Source: Ramlibacter sp. (GTDB taxonomy: Bacteria > Pseudomonadota > Gammaproteobacteria > Burkholderiales > Burkholderiaceae_C). Taken from it: 44,736 bases of DNA. The notes under the pieces were generated by a model that saw only the letters and a list, made by a program, of their open reading frames with translations, was not told the origin of the DNA and ran no database searches. The translations under genes were made by a program, and so were the position numbers. Position 1 is the first letter of the stretch; each line of letters begins with the position of its first letter. The DNA is taken from contig NZ_JACCWG010000315.1 of NCBI RefSeq assembly GCF_013697775.1, positions 1-44,736 on the forward strand, written 5' to 3'. Below, piece after piece: positions 21,052-31,821 of this stretch.

Positions 21052-22438
21052 TCAGATGTAGCCGAGGCCGTTGGACACCAGCCCGGTGAATCCGATCTGA
21101 TCCAGGTTGAGCTGGTCGTCCGCCGCCACCATCGCCAATCCGGTCTGCGAATACACGCCTTGCTGCAGCAGCGCAACGAACGAGGCGCGCGTCTCCGCGC
21201 CCCGGCACGCTGTCGATGAAGGTGTAGGTGTCGTCACTGAAGGTGATCGTGTAGTCGCTTGCGTTGCCCGCGAACACGGCGACGTCGTTGCCGCTGTCGC
21301 CGCGCAGGACATCGTTGCCCGTGCCCCCATTGAGCGTGTCGTCACCTTTGCCACCATGCAAGGTGTCATGGCCGCCAATGCCCATCAGGGAGTCCGGGTC
21401 GATGGAGCCGATGATGAAATCGTTGCCCGGCGAGGTCACGCTGGACACCGGAACCAGCTGGCTGGCGCCGAGCGCCTGGTCCGCAAACACGAACCACTCG
21501 ATGTTGGATGTGACGTCGGTGCCGTCGCGGCCATTCACGAGATCGACCAGCGTGTAGCTGTTGCCGCCGGCGTCGTAGGTGATGCCGTACTCGGCATAGT
21601 TGCCGGAGAACACCGCAGTGTCGCTGTCGTTCTGTCCGTCCAGCACGTCGTCTCCGGCGCCGCCGGCGACGCCCACCAGGGTGTCGTCGTCCTTGCCGCC
21701 GTACAAGGTGTCGTTGCCACCGAGGCCGAAAATGCCGTTTGCATTGTCGTCGCCGGACAGGCTTTCGCCAGCCGGGGTTCCCGTCTTGTCGCCGCGGCGG
21801 CCATCGGCGTCCCGCACGTACCCCTTCAGCACTCCCTCGTGCTCGAACCCGAACTTGCGCGCCACCTTGGCTGCGTGCGGGTTCTCCGCGTAGAAATACG
21901 CGGTGAGCCGCTCGACTCCCGCGCGCGCGCCGAGGAACTCGGTTGCGAGGTAGGCGGCCTCCATCTGCGCCAACCCCGGCGCCTGCCGCAGCACGCCGAT
22001 CAGGAACTCGGCGCGCCGGTGCGCGGGCGAATAGTCCGTCGCGCTCACGAAGCCGATCGGGCCCGTGGGCGCATGAATGGTCCAGTGCAGCGCCTTCGCC
22101 TCGGTCAGGATGCCCGCGTGCTCGCGCGCAAGGATGCCTGCCAGCGCCGCGTCGTCGGCCGGCAGCGCACGCGCCGCGCGGTTGAATTTGCGCATGAAGT
22201 CGGCATCGGCCCAGCAGGCGCGCACGAGCGCGACGTCGCCAGCGTCGCGCCGGCGCAGCGTCACGCGGCGGCCTGCGATCGGCGCCCACCAGAAGTCCTC
22301 GTGCTCGTAAAGCAGCGACTTCAACGACGCCGAGGCCGCGAAACCCGGTTGCGCGCGCAGCAGCGCGCGCGCCTCGGCGAAAGCACCGCGTAGGCGCAAC
22401 TGGCGCAACTGCTCGGCGAGCGGCGGCTTGTCCCCCAT
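21052..22438 (-). pseudogene. GNAT acetyltransferase fused to RTX calcium-binding repeats, frameshifted
   Basis: The 5' part encodes a GNAT-type acetyltransferase domain (about residues 45-215, including DFMRKFNRAARALPADD, HWTIHAPTGPIGFV and YFYAENPHAAKVARKFGFEH). Directly after GYVRDADGRRGDK it turns into RTX nonapeptide repeats (GLGGNDTLYGGKDDDTL, GGAGDDVLDG, HGGKGDDTLNGGTGNDVL), in two blocks each followed by a VFSGNYAEY/VFAGNASDY module. Near 21200 the frame breaks: one frame runs to 21044 with Arg-rich nonsense, while the next gives the natural-looking tail ASFVALLQQGVYSQTGLAMV ending at 21052. There is no signal peptide, as in type I secreted proteins. The ATG at 22438 follows a GGAG ribosome-binding site. 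Most likely a chimeric or decaying gene; a sequencing error is also possible. Confidence 0.75.
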
Positions 22439-22450
22439 CCTCGTCTCCAA

Positions 22451-22485
22451 AAAAGAAAAAGCCCCGGCGGCAGAGCCGTCGGGGC
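22451..22485 (-). terminator. Rho-independent terminator of icd
   Basis: An 11-base-pair stem with one G-U type mismatch (GCCCCGGCGGC / GCCGTCGGGGC, 22461-22485) and a three-base AGA loop is followed, on the minus strand, by a T-rich run. It lies just after the icd stop and just before the GNAT-RTX start, separating the two genes. Confidence 0.85.
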
Positions 22486-22514
22486 CGTTGTGATTCAGGC
22501 GCCTTGCGCGCCGC

Positions 22515-23768
<1,254 letters not shown>

Positions 23769-23976
23769 GAGAATGCGGTTAGGTGAACGGCCGTCTGCAG
23801 GCCCTGGGCGCCTTGCGGCAAGCCGCAATTCTAGCGATGAAACCGGCGGAGACTTTTTCAGGGCTGCGCGCCGCGGATCTGGATGACGATCTAAGGGAAA
23901 TCCCGGTGTCAACCGACCGCCGGCACACGCCGTTACGGATGAGCCCTTCCAGACTCGGAAGGAAATTTTGAAAACC

Positions 23977-23988
23977 CCTTTCGAAAGG
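23977..23988. repeat. Perfect 12-bp palindrome over the ribosome-binding site
   Basis: CCTTTCGAAAGG is a perfect palindrome whose right half supplies the GAAAGGA ribosome-binding site of the Lys/Ala-rich gene, nine bases before its ATG. As RNA it could form only a four-pair hairpin with a TCGA loop. As DNA it could be a protein-binding site. It may be chance. Confidence 0.5.
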
Positions 23989-23996
23989 ACTCCACC

Positions 23997-24206
23997 ATGA
24001 ACAAACTCCTCGCTGCCCTGATCGCTTCCCTGTTCGCCGTCTCCACCGCCTTCGCCGCCTCGCACGCCGGCGCCCCGATGGCCGGCGCTTCCGCCGCCAA
24101 GCCGGCCGCCTCCGAAGCCAAGCCGGCTGCGAAGGCCGGAAAGAAGGCCCCCAAGAAGAAGGCCAAGGCCAAGGCCAAGATGACGACCGAAGAAAAGAAG
24201 TCCTGA
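23997..24206 (+). CDS. Small exported Lys/Ala-rich protein
   Basis: A 69-residue protein. Residues 1-20 form a classic Sec signal peptide ([20 protein letters not shown]). The mature part is almost entirely Ala, Lys, Pro and Gly ([17 protein letters not shown]), strongly basic and probably disordered. A good ribosome-binding site (GAAAGGA) and a perfect terminator 17 bp after the stop show that it is a real single-gene transcript. Small basic exported proteins like this recur in Burkholderiales but have no known function; binding to anionic envelope polymers is only a guess. Confidence 0.85.
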   Translation: MNKLLAALIASLFAVSTAFAASHAGAPMAGASAAKPAASEAKPAAKAGKKAPKKKAKAKAKMTTEEKKS

Positions 24207-24222
24207 TCCCAGGGTAGCTTTC

Positions 24223-24254
24223 GAGAAATGCCCGCCGCAAGGCGGGCATTTCTC
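24223..24254 (+). terminator. Perfect hairpin terminator after the Lys/Ala-rich gene
   Basis: A perfect 14-base-pair stem (GAGAAATGCCCGCC / GGCGGGCATTTCTC) closed by a GCAA tetraloop. The arm ends in ATTTCTC, giving a partly U-rich 3' side. It separates the small gene from the DUF192 gene, whose ATG lies 25 bp later. Confidence 0.88.
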
Positions 24255-24278
24255 ATTGGTCGTCCACAATACGAAGCC

Positions 24279-24722
24279 ATGAAACGCACCATCCTCGCCG
24301 CCGCCGTGCTCGCCGCCAGCATGGCGGTCCAAGCCCAGGAACCCCAGACGGCGCTGCAGCGGGTGAAGATCGGCGCCGGCCTGCACCAGATCGACGCACA
24401 GGTCGCCGTTGCTCCCGATGAGCGCGCCACCGGCCTCATGTGGCGCAAGGAAATGCCTCAGCAAGAAGGCATGCTGTTCGTGTTCGAGATGCCGTCGCAG
24501 CAATGCTTCTGGATGAAGAACACGCTGCTTCCCCTGTCCGCAGCCTTCATCGCCGACGACGGCACGGTGGTCAACATCGTGGACATGAAAGCGCAGACGC
24601 TGGAGCCGCACTGCTCGGCCAAGCCAGTGCGCTACGTGCTGGAAATGAACCAGGGCTGGTTCGCCAAGCGCGGCGTCAAGCCCGGCTTCAAGCTGGCCGG
24701 CGCCCCGTTCGAGCGCCGGTAG
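24279..24722 (+). CDS. DUF192 family exported protein
   Basis: A 147-residue protein with an N-terminal signal peptide ([20 protein letters not shown]) and a DUF192 domain: [60 protein letters not shown] and the ending [19 protein letters not shown]. The family forms a small beta-barrel and occurs widely as a periplasmic protein of unknown function. ATG at 24279 gives a proper leader; the longer frame from 24228 would hide it and runs through the terminator. It converges on sodB with 3 bp between stops. Confidence 0.92.
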   Translation: MKRTILAAAVLAASMAVQAQEPQTALQRVKIGAGLHQIDAQVAVAPDERATGLMWRKEMPQQEGMLFVFEMPSQQCFWMKNTLLPLSAAFIADDGTVVNIVDMKAQTLEPHCSAKPVRYVLEMNQGWFAKRGVKPGFKLAGAPFERR

Positions 24723-24725
24723 CGT

Positions 24726-25307
24726 TCAACCGAAGTTCTTCTCGGCGAACTGCCAGTTCACCAGCTTGTCGAAGAAGGTTTCGACGAACTTCTGGCGCAG
24801 GTTGCGGTAGTCGATGTAATAGGCGTGTTCCCACACGTCCACCGTCAGCAGTGCCTTGTCGGCGGTGGTCAGCGGCGTGCCGGCGGCGCCGGTGTTGACG
24901 ATGTCCACGCTGCCGTCGGCCTTCTTCACCAGCCAGGTCCAGCCCGAGCCGAAGTTGCCGACCGCCGACTTGACGAAGGCTTCCTTGAAGGCGGCTTGGC
25001 TGCCCCACTTCTTGTTGATCGCCTCGGCGAGCGCGCCGGCGGGCTCGCCGCCGCCCTGCGGCTTCATGCAGTTCCAGAAGAAGGTGTGGTTCCAGATCTG
25101 CGCGGCGTTGTTGTAGATGCCGCCGGAGGACTTGCGGATGATGTCCTCCAGGGGCATGTTCTCGAACTCGGTGCCCTTCTGCAGATTGTTGAGGTTCACC
25201 ACATAGGCGTTGTGGTGCTTGCCGTAGTGGTATTCCAGGGTTTCCTTGGAATAGTGCGGAGCCAGCGAGTCGATCGCGTAAGGCAGCGGGGGCAGCGTGT
25301 GTTCCAT
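24726..25307 (-). CDS. sodB: Superoxide dismutase, iron type
   Basis: A 193-residue cytoplasmic enzyme that converts superoxide to oxygen and hydrogen peroxide. The four metal ligands are in place: His27, His74, Asp157 and His161 (DVWEHAYY). [15 protein letters not shown] and the size match E. coli SodB (193) and favour iron over manganese, though relatives can be cambialistic. It follows xseA on the same strand by 42 bp. Confidence 0.96.
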   Translation of the reverse strand: MEHTLPPLPYAIDSLAPHYSKETLEYHYGKHHNAYVVNLNNLQKGTEFENMPLEDIIRKSSGGIYNNAAQIWNHTFFWNCMKPQGGGEPAGALAEAINKKWGSQAAFKEAFVKSAVGNFGSGWTWLVKKADGSVDIVNTGAAGTPLTTADKALLTVDVWEHAYYIDYRNLRQKFVETFFDKLVNWQFAEKNFG

Positions 25308-25349
25308 GCTTCTTCTTCCTCGTGATGTGGGGATCCTGAACGCGCGATT

Positions 25350-26648
25350 CTAGGGACCATTTGGGCGGCGCGACATGACTTGGAGAGCAACCTCGCCATC
25401 GGCAAGGACAGCGCGCACGGCCTCGCCCGGATGGGCTTGCCGCACGCTGGTGATGGGGTGGTCCTGGGCATCGGTCAGCAGCGCATAGCCGCGTTGCAGC
25501 ACCAGTTTCGGGTCCATCAGCTGCAGCCGCAGCTGCAGGCGGTCGAGCTCGCCGCGTGCGCTGTCGAGCCTCTGGCGCACCGCCCCCGCCCAGCTAGAGG
25601 CGACGATGTCCATGCGTACGCTTTCGTGCTGCGCCCGAGCGGCCAGGCCGTAGCGCAGGCGCTGCGCGCCATGGCCGATCCGCATGCGCTGCTGCGCCAG
25701 CAGCGTGGAAGGACGGCCCAGCCGAGCGCCGGCCTGGTCGATGCGCTGGCCGGCCGCATCGACGCGGCGCCACACCACCGCTTGCAGACGCTCCTGGACC
25801 GCGTCCAACCCATCAAGCCAGTCCCGCCGGGAATGCGCGGCCAGCTCGGCCGCGGCGGTCGGCGTCGGCGCGCGTACGTCGGCGCAGAAGTCGGCGATCG
25901 TGAAATCGGTTTCGTGGCCGACGCCGCACACCAGCGGCACAGGGCTCTGCGCGATGGTGCGCGCCAGCCGCTCGTCGTTGAAGGCCCACAGGTCCTCCAG
26001 CGAGCCGCCGCCGCGCACCAGCAGGATGGCGTCGAGCCGGCCCTCGTCGGCCAACCGGTATAGCGACTGCAATGCGGCCACCAGCTCGCCCGGCGCCTGG
26101 CTGCCTTGTACCGAGGCCGGCGCCAGCACCACCGGAATGTGCGGCGCGCGGCGCCGCAGGCAGGTCAGCACGTCATGCAGCGCCGCCGCGCCGGGCGAGG
26201 TCACCAGGCCGAGCGCGCGCGGCAGCGCCGGCAGCGGACGCTTTCGGCTCGGGTCGAACAGCCCCTCGGATTCCAGCTTCGCCTTCAGCCGCAGGAACTG
26301 CTCGAACAGCGCGCCCTGCCCAGCGCGGCTCAGGCTCTCGACGATCAGTTGCAGGTCGCCGCGCGGCTCGTAGACGGCGAGCCGGCCCAGCACTTCCACC
26401 ATGTCGCCTTCGCGCGGCAGCACCTCCAGCAGGCTGGCGGCACGGCGGAACATGGCGCAGCGCAACTGGCCCGCGGCGTCCTTCAGCGAAAAATAGCAAT
26501 GCCCGCTGGATGCGCGCGAGAAGCCCGAAATCTCTCCGCGGACCGCCACGGGATTGAAGCGCGCCTCCAGGGCATCAGCAACGGCGCGGCACAGAGCACC
26601 GACTTGCCAGACGCGCGGCGCCAATCCTGGGTTCTCGCGTTCGCCCAT
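25350..26648 (-). CDS. xseA: Exodeoxyribonuclease VII large subunit
   Basis: A 432-residue nuclease subunit that, with XseB, degrades single-stranded DNA from both ends. The N-terminal OB-fold has VRGEISGFSRASSGHCYFSL. The catalytic core shows ALGLVTSPGAAALHDVL, LVRGGGSLEDLWAFNDE and GVGHETDFTIADF, all family signatures, followed by a coiled-coil region and the ending VLQRGYALLTD. The start is ATG at 26648; a TTG two codons upstream is less likely. No xseB is adjacent. Confidence 0.96.
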   Translation of the reverse strand: MGERENPGLAPRVWQVGALCRAVADALEARFNPVAVRGEISGFSRASSGHCYFSLKDAAGQLRCAMFRRAASLLEVLPREGDMVEVLGRLAVYEPRGDLQLIVESLSRAGQGALFEQFLRLKAKLESEGLFDPSRKRPLPALPRALGLVTSPGAAALHDVLTCLRRRAPHIPVVLAPASVQGSQAPGELVAALQSLYRLADEGRLDAILLVRGGGSLEDLWAFNDERLARTIAQSPVPLVCGVGHETDFTIADFCADVRAPTPTAAAELAAHSRRDWLDGLDAVQERLQAVVWRRVDAAGQRIDQAGARLGRPSTLLAQQRMRIGHGAQRLRYGLAARAQHESVRMDIVASSWAGAVRQRLDSARGELDRLQLRLQLMDPKLVLQRGYALLTDAQDHPITSVRQAHPGEAVRAVLADGEVALQVMSRRPNGP

Positions 26649-26976
26649 CAGCAAAGATGCGGCCTGGCGCGCACTTGCGAACCGAACTTAGTCCACAGAA
26701 CAGCGCGAGCGGGAGCCATACACTGGGTTTCCCCTTGTAACGACGATTCTTCCGAGCAAGCTCTTGATTTCATTAATCTTTTTTCTGCTCAATTTGTCAT
26801 CGATCTGTCACCGCGCAGCACTGGCGCGGCTTAGCGCACCGCAGGGGGTAGTTTTTGCACAAAGTTATCCACACAATTTGTGAGTGTCGTCCTACTACCA
26901 CGGGCGTTTGTCTGACAATGGCACGGCTGCTCCATAATCGGCCGCAATCGCAGTAACCGCAGGCGGAGACCCCTTT
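26649..26976. other. Intergenic region between xseA and exbB/tolQ-like gene
   Basis: This 328-bp divergent gap has no coding sequence I can support. It is noticeably more AT-rich than its surroundings, with runs such as TTGATTTCATTAATC and CTTTTTTCTG near 26764-26788, as expected of promoters for both genes. It contains a perfect DnaA-box sequence inside an inverted repeat (listed separately) and a GGAG ribosome-binding site before the TTG start of the exbB/tolQ-like gene. No clear paired -35 and -10 hexamers were found. Confidence 0.6.
26858..26882. promoter_or_regulatory. DnaA-box sequence inside an inverted repeat
   Basis: TTATCCACA at 26865-26873 matches the consensus DnaA box exactly. 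It is flanked by CACAAA (26858-26863) and TTTGTG (26877-26882), a six-base inverted repeat with a 13-base spacer. It lies about 100 bp upstream of the exbB/tolQ-like start. It could be a DnaA-controlled promoter element, a site for another regulator, or chance. Confidence 0.5.
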
Positions 26977-27606
26977 TTGTTTTCGATCATACAAGCCGCA
27001 GGCTGGCCGATCTGGCCCCTGGTTGCGTGCTCCGTGCTGGCGCTCGCCCTCATCATCGAGCGCTTCGTGAGCCTCAAGACCGCCAAGGTCGCTCCGCCGA
27101 ATCTCCTGGAGGAGGCGCTGACCGTGTCGCGCACCGCCGTCCCCACGCCCGACGTGGTGCGGCAGCTGGAGCAGAACTCGGCAATGGGCGAGGTGCTGGC
27201 CAGTGGCCTGCGCGCGCTCAACGCCGATGCGCGCTGCACCGACGCCGACCTGCGCGCCAGCATGGAGAACACCGGCCGCGCCGTGGCGCACCGGCTGGAG
27301 CGCTACTTGAACGCGCTGGCCACCATCGCCTCGGCGGCGCCGCTGCTGGGCCTGCTGGGCACGGTGATCGGCATGATCGAGATCTTCGGCTCGCAGTCGG
27401 CTGCGGGCGGCGCCACCGGCGGCAACCCGGCGCAGCTGGCGCACGGCATCTCGGTGGCGCTCTACAACACGGCCTTCGGCCTGATCGTGGCGATTCCCTC
27501 CTTGATTTTCTGGCGCTACTTCCGCGGCCGCGTCGACGAATACCTGCTGGCGCTGGAACTCTCGGCGGAGCGCTTCGCGCGCCACCTCACCACGCTGCGC
27601 CGCTGA
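26977..27606 (+). CDS. ExbB/TolQ family proton-channel protein
   Basis: A 209-residue inner-membrane protein with three membrane segments: near residues 10-30 (WPLVACSVLALALIIERFV), 110-135 (IASAAPLLGLLGTVIGMIEI) and 155-180 (VALYNTAFGLIVAIPSLIF). These helices and the GLLGTVIGMI motif define the MotA/TolQ/ExbB family that uses the proton gradient to power outer-membrane work. The start is a TTG with a GGAG ribosome-binding site. The ExbD/TolR partner follows 15 bp downstream. No tonB, tolA or tolB is nearby, so ExbB versus TolQ is open. Confidence 0.93.
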   Translation: MFSIIQAAGWPIWPLVACSVLALALIIERFVSLKTAKVAPPNLLEEALTVSRTAVPTPDVVRQLEQNSAMGEVLASGLRALNADARCTDADLRASMENTGRAVAHRLERYLNALATIASAAPLLGLLGTVIGMIEIFGSQSAAGGATGGNPAQLAHGISVALYNTAFGLIVAIPSLIFWRYFRGRVDEYLLALELSAERFARHLTTLRR

Positions 27607-27621
27607 GGCGCAACGCGCTTG

Positions 27622-28050
27622 ATGAACTTCCGCCCCCGCCAAAAGGATGAGCCGGAGATCAACCTGATCCCGTTCATCGACGTGCTGCTGGTGATCCTCA
27701 TCTTCCTGATGCTCACCACCACCTACAGCAAGTTCACCGAGATGCAGCTGAAGCTGCCGGTGGCCGACGCCGACGCGCAGCGCGACTACCCCAAGGAAGT
27801 GATCGTGGCGGTCAGCAACGACGGCCGCTACATGGTCAACCGCAGCCCGGTGGACGGGCGCAGCGTCGACGCGGTGGCCGCCGCGATCGGCGAAGCGGCC
27901 AAGGGCGGCAAGGACAGCGTGATCGTCATCAGCGCCGACGCTGCGGCCACGCATCAGTCGGTCATCATCGTGATGGAAGCGGCGCGCCGCGCCGGCCTGT
28001 CGCAGATCACCTTCGCCACGCAGTCTTCGGCCCAGGCCGGGACGCGCTGA
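27622..28050 (+). CDS. ExbD/TolR family biopolymer transport protein
   Basis: A 142-residue protein with one membrane helix near residues 16-35 (INLIPFIDVLLVILIFLML) containing the conserved Asp used for proton movement. The periplasmic domain ends in RAGLSQITFATQ, as in ExbD/TolR. The ATG at 27622 is preferred over TTG at 27619. It forms a complex with the preceding ExbB/TolQ-like protein. lpxK follows by 4 bp, a pairing common in betaproteobacteria. Confidence 0.94.
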   Translation: MNFRPRQKDEPEINLIPFIDVLLVILIFLMLTTTYSKFTEMQLKLPVADADAQRDYPKEVIVAVSNDGRYMVNRSPVDGRSVDAVAAAIGEAAKGGKDSVIVISADAAATHQSVIIVMEAARRAGLSQITFATQSSAQAGTR

Positions 28051-28054
28051 GCCC

Positions 28055-29047
28055 ATGCGCGAGGCGCTGCAGCGCGCCTGGCTGGACCGCGGCGCCCTGG
28101 CTTGGCTGCTGCGCCCGATCTCCCTGGTGTTCGGTGCCTTGGCAGCTGCCCGGCGCGGGCTGTACCGGGCGGGCGCACTGCGCAGCACCCGGCTGCCGAT
28201 TCCAGTGATCGTGGTCGGCAACGTGCTGGCTGGCGGCGCCGGCAAGACACCGGTGGTGATCGCCCTTCTTGAACACCTGCAGGCCCAGGGCCTGCGCGCG
28301 GGCCTGGTGTCGCGCGGCTATGGGCGTGCCGGGGATGATTGCCGCGAGGTGGCGGCCGATGGCGATCCGCATGCCGTGGGCGACGAGCCGCTGCTGGTGA
28401 AACAGCGCACCGGCGCGCCGGTGTTCGTGGCGCCGCGCCGCGCCGAGGCCGCACTGGCGTTGCTGCGTGCCTATCCGGCCACCCAGGTGATCGTCAGCGA
28501 CGACGGCCTGCAGCACTACGCCCTGGCGCGCGACATCGAGATCTGCGTGTTCGACGAGCGCGGCGCCGGCAACGGCTGGCTGCTGCCTGCCGGGCCGCTG
28601 CGCGAGCCCTGGCCGCGGCCGGTCGACCTGGTGCTGCGGCCGCAGCAGGCCACCGGCATCCAGGGCTTTACCGTGCGCAGGACACTGTCCGACTACGCCT
28701 TGCGGGCCGACGGCACACGCACCCCACTCTCCGCGCTGCGCACGCAGCCGCTGCGTGCGGTGGCCGGCATCGCGCGTCCGGCGGCCTTCTTCGCCATGCT
28801 GCGCGAGCGGGGCCTGCACCCCAGCAGTTGTACCGCCCTGCCCGACCACGCCGAATTTGACGCGGGCGATTTTGCCGATGCCACGCCGCTGGTCTGCACC
28901 CAGAAGGATGCCGTCAAGCTGTGGCGACTGCGCTCGGACGCCTGGGCCGTGCCGCTGCAGCTGGACATCGAGCCCGCGTTTTGGGATGCGCTGGATCGGC
29001 TGCTGCACGCAAAGTTATCATCGCGCCATGGATCCCAAACTGCTTGA
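28055..29047 (+). CDS. lpxK: Tetraacyldisaccharide 4'-kinase (LpxK)
   Basis: A 330-residue inner-membrane-associated kinase that phosphorylates the 4' position of the lipid A precursor, the sixth step of lipid A synthesis. An N-terminal hydrophobic helix ([19 protein letters not shown]) anchors it. The P-loop is [13 protein letters not shown] and further family motifs are VSRGYGR, VGDEPLL and [14 protein letters not shown]. Length is normal. The last 20 bases overlap the Trm112-like gene. Confidence 0.96.
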   Translation: MREALQRAWLDRGALAWLLRPISLVFGALAAARRGLYRAGALRSTRLPIPVIVVGNVLAGGAGKTPVVIALLEHLQAQGLRAGLVSRGYGRAGDDCREVAADGDPHAVGDEPLLVKQRTGAPVFVAPRRAEAALALLRAYPATQVIVSDDGLQHYALARDIEICVFDERGAGNGWLLPAGPLREPWPRPVDLVLRPQQATGIQGFTVRRTLSDYALRADGTRTPLSALRTQPLRAVAGIARPAAFFAMLRERGLHPSSCTALPDHAEFDAGDFADATPLVCTQKDAVKLWRLRSDAWAVPLQLDIEPAFWDALDRLLHAKLSSRHGSQTA

Positions 29048-29234
29048 GCTGCTGGTCTGCCCCGTCACCAAAGGACCGCTGGACCACGACCGCCGCAAGC
29101 AGGAACTCATCTCGCGCAGCGCCCGGCTGGCCTATCCCATCCGCGACGGCATTCCCATCCTGCTGGAAGAAGAAGCGCGCACCCTGAGCGACGAAGAGCT
29201 GGAGCAGCTGCCGCGCCGCACGCCGCTGGTCTAG
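29028..29234 (+). CDS. Trm112 family protein
   Basis: A 68-residue protein beginning [20 protein letters not shown]. It matches the Trm112/YcaR family of small proteins that in other organisms bind and activate methyltransferases. Only one cysteine of the usual zinc set remains (Cys in LVCP), so it probably binds no zinc. It overlaps lpxK by 20 bp and precedes kdsB by 13 bp, the standard arrangement in Burkholderiales. Confidence 0.92.
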   Translation: MDPKLLELLVCPVTKGPLDHDRRKQELISRSARLAYPIRDGIPILLEEEARTLSDEELEQLPRRTPLV

Positions 29235-29247
29235 CCACCGGCCGGCC

Positions 29248-30024
29248 ATGCGCTACACCGTCCTGATTCCCGCCCGGCTGGCCTCGACGCGGCTGCCCGA
29301 TAAGCCACTGGCCGACATTGCCGGCAAGCCGATGGTGGTGCGTGTCGCCGAGCGCGCGCGCCGCTCGGGTGCGCACCAGGTGATCGTCGCCACCGACAGC
29401 GCCGCCATCCGCGACGCCTGCGCCACGCATGGCGTGCAGGCCGTCATGACGCGTGCCGACCATCCGTCGGGTAGCGATCGCCTGGCCGAAGCCTGTGAGC
29501 AGCTCGGACTGCAGGACGACGACGTCGTAGTCAACGTGCAGGGCGACGAGCCGCTGATCGACCCGGCGCTGATCGACGCGGTCGCACAACTTTTGCTGCA
29601 ACGCACCGAAGCCGCCATGAGTACGGCCGCGCACCCGATCGCCGACATGGCCGAGCTGCGCAATCCCAACGTCGTGAAAGCCGTGCTGGATGCGAACGGC
29701 ATGGCGCTCTACTTCAGCCGCGCACCGATCCCCTGGTGGCGCGACGGCTTCGCGCAAGGCGTGGAGAAGCTGCCGGAACCGGCGCCGCTGCGCCACATCG
29801 GCATCTACGGCTACCGCGCCGGTTTCCTACGCGCTTTCCCGCGGCTGCCGCAGGCGCCGATCGAGGTCACCGAGGCGCTGGAACAACTGCGCGCGCTGTG
29901 GCATGGGCACCGCATCGCCGTGCACGTGAGCACCATCGCCCCAGGCCCCGGCGTGGACACGCCGGAAGACCTCGAGCGCGTGCGCCGGCACTTTGCGGCC
30001 CTGCCTCCTGACGGCCCAGCGTAA
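29248..30024 (+). CDS. kdsB: 3-deoxy-manno-octulosonate cytidylyltransferase
   Basis: A 258-residue enzyme that makes CMP-Kdo from CTP and Kdo, activating Kdo for transfer to lipid A. Motifs are [18 protein letters not shown] at the N-terminus, [13 protein letters not shown] near residue 95 and [12 protein letters not shown] near 180. Length and motifs are standard. It belongs to the lpxK-trm112-kdsB-adk run, so lipid A and Kdo synthesis are linked in one transcript or closely spaced ones. Confidence 0.97.
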   Translation: MRYTVLIPARLASTRLPDKPLADIAGKPMVVRVAERARRSGAHQVIVATDSAAIRDACATHGVQAVMTRADHPSGSDRLAEACEQLGLQDDDVVVNVQGDEPLIDPALIDAVAQLLLQRTEAAMSTAAHPIADMAELRNPNVVKAVLDANGMALYFSRAPIPWWRDGFAQGVEKLPEPAPLRHIGIYGYRAGFLRAFPRLPQAPIEVTEALEQLRALWHGHRIAVHVSTIAPGPGVDTPEDLERVRRHFAALPPDGPA

Positions 30025-30042
30025 GGTCCGCGAAACACCCCA

Positions 30043-30051
30043 TGCTATCCT
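30043..30051 (+). promoter_or_regulatory. Possible extended -10 promoter for adk
   Basis: TGCTATCCT resembles an extended -10 element (TG, one base, then TATCCT against TATAAT). It sits 82 bp upstream of the adk start in a 108-bp gap after kdsB. No good -35 box is seen. Confidence 0.25.
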
Positions 30052-30063
30052 TTGCGTCAATGA

Positions 30064-30786
<723 letters not shown>

Positions 30787-30804
30787 CGCGGGCGGCCGGC
30801 GCGA

Positions 30805-31746
30805 TCACCGGCCTGCCAGCAGCGACAGCAGAAGATCGATGCGCGCCTTCACCGGCGACTGCGTCGAGTGCGGCAGGCGGTCGGCGGCGTGGCCCAGCAC
30901 CACACCTTCGGCACAGCGCGTGCAGCGAACAACCTTGACGCCGCGCGCCTGCGCATCGAGCAGCGCGGCCTCCAGCCCCTGGCTGAGCGAGCCGTTGCCG
31001 GTGGCCGCGACGACGATCCCATCGATGCCCTGCGCCACCAGCGCCTGCACGACCGCACCGTCCGCGCCGGCGTGGTTCAGCACCACTTCCACCCGCGGCC
31101 ATGCGGCCTCGCCGGCCATCGTGTCCACCGGCGGCTTCGCCCCGTCCGAAAGCGCTGCAGGCCAGTTGCGCTTCAGGCGGATGCGCCCTTCCTCCACGTA
31201 GCCGATCGGCCCCGCCTCGCCCGAGCCGAACGCGTCGAGCCGGTAGGTGTGCACCTTGCGCACGTCCACCGGGTCGTGAATCTCGCCTGAAAAGACCACC
31301 ACCACGCCGCTGGCGCTGGCGGCGCGCGCCACGCACACCGCATCGGCCAGGTTGCGTGGCCCGTCTGCGTAGGGCGAAGTGGCGGGGCGCATCGCGCCGG
31401 TCAGGACGACGGGCTTGCGCGGCGCGAGCAGCGCCTGCAGGAAGTACGCCGTCTCCTCCATGGTGTCGGTCCCGTGCGTGACGACGATGCCGGCAACGTC
31501 GTCTTGCTGCAGCCAACGGGCGCAGCGCAAGGCCAGCCTGCGCCACGTGGCGCAGTCCATGTCCTTGCTGTCGACCTGCGCGACCTGCTCGCTCGCGATC
31601 GCCTGGCCGCCTAGCCCCGGCACGTCGCGCAGCAGGTCCTCCACGGAGACCTCCGCGGCCCGGTAGCCGAGCGCGTCGTATGCGGCCTGCGCCCGTCCCG
31701 CAATGGTTCCGCCGGTTCCCAGAACCACGATTTTTTTGTCCTTCAC
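30805..31746 (-). CDS. L-asparaginase
   Basis: A 313-residue enzyme that hydrolyses asparagine to aspartate and ammonia. Both catalytic threonine regions are present: [14 protein letters not shown] near the start and [17 protein letters not shown] near residue 90, followed by [11 protein letters not shown]. There is no signal peptide, so a cytoplasmic enzyme is likely. The GTG at 31746 has a GGGAAG ribosome-binding site at good spacing; an in-frame GTG six bases upstream is too close to it. It is divergent from lexA, and the LexA boxes lie 18-52 bp upstream of this start. Confidence 0.93.
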   Translation of the reverse strand: MKDKKIVVLGTGGTIAGRAQAAYDALGYRAAEVSVEDLLRDVPGLGGQAIASEQVAQVDSKDMDCATWRRLALRCARWLQQDDVAGIVVTHGTDTMEETAYFLQALLAPRKPVVLTGAMRPATSPYADGPRNLADAVCVARAASASGVVVVFSGEIHDPVDVRKVHTYRLDAFGSGEAGPIGYVEEGRIRLKRNWPAALSDGAKPPVDTMAGEAAWPRVEVVLNHAGADGAVVQALVAQGIDGIVVAATGNGSLSQGLEAALLDAQARGVKVVRCTRCAEGVVLGHAADRLPHSTQSPVKARIDLLLSLLAGR

Positions 31747-31763
31747 TTGCACTTCCCGGAAAA

Positions 31764-31798
31764 CTGTTTAAAAATACAGGTACTGGATATCAAAACAG
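31764..31798. promoter_or_regulatory. Two tandem LexA (SOS) boxes upstream of lexA
   Basis: Box 1 (31764-31779) is a perfect CTGT, eight bases, ACAG. Box 2 (31783-31798) is CTGG, eight bases, ACAG, one mismatch from consensus. Their centres are 19 bp apart on one face of the helix, resembling the double box of E. coli lexA. They lie 24-58 bp before the lexA ATG, supporting autorepression. Being in a divergent gap, they may also affect the asparaginase gene. Confidence 0.9.
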
Positions 31799-31821
31799 CC
31801 CCTGCGCAGGAGCCCTTTGCC

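Noticed and set aside
26858-26882. DnaA box as a replication origin
   Set aside because: There is only one box, and there are no dnaA, dnaN or gidA genes or AT-rich unwinding repeats nearby. A single site does not make an origin.
26797-28245. Leftward frame (about 482 residues) antisense to exbB/exbD
   Set aside because: The composition is biased and no motif is present. The plus-strand genes form a known conserved operon.
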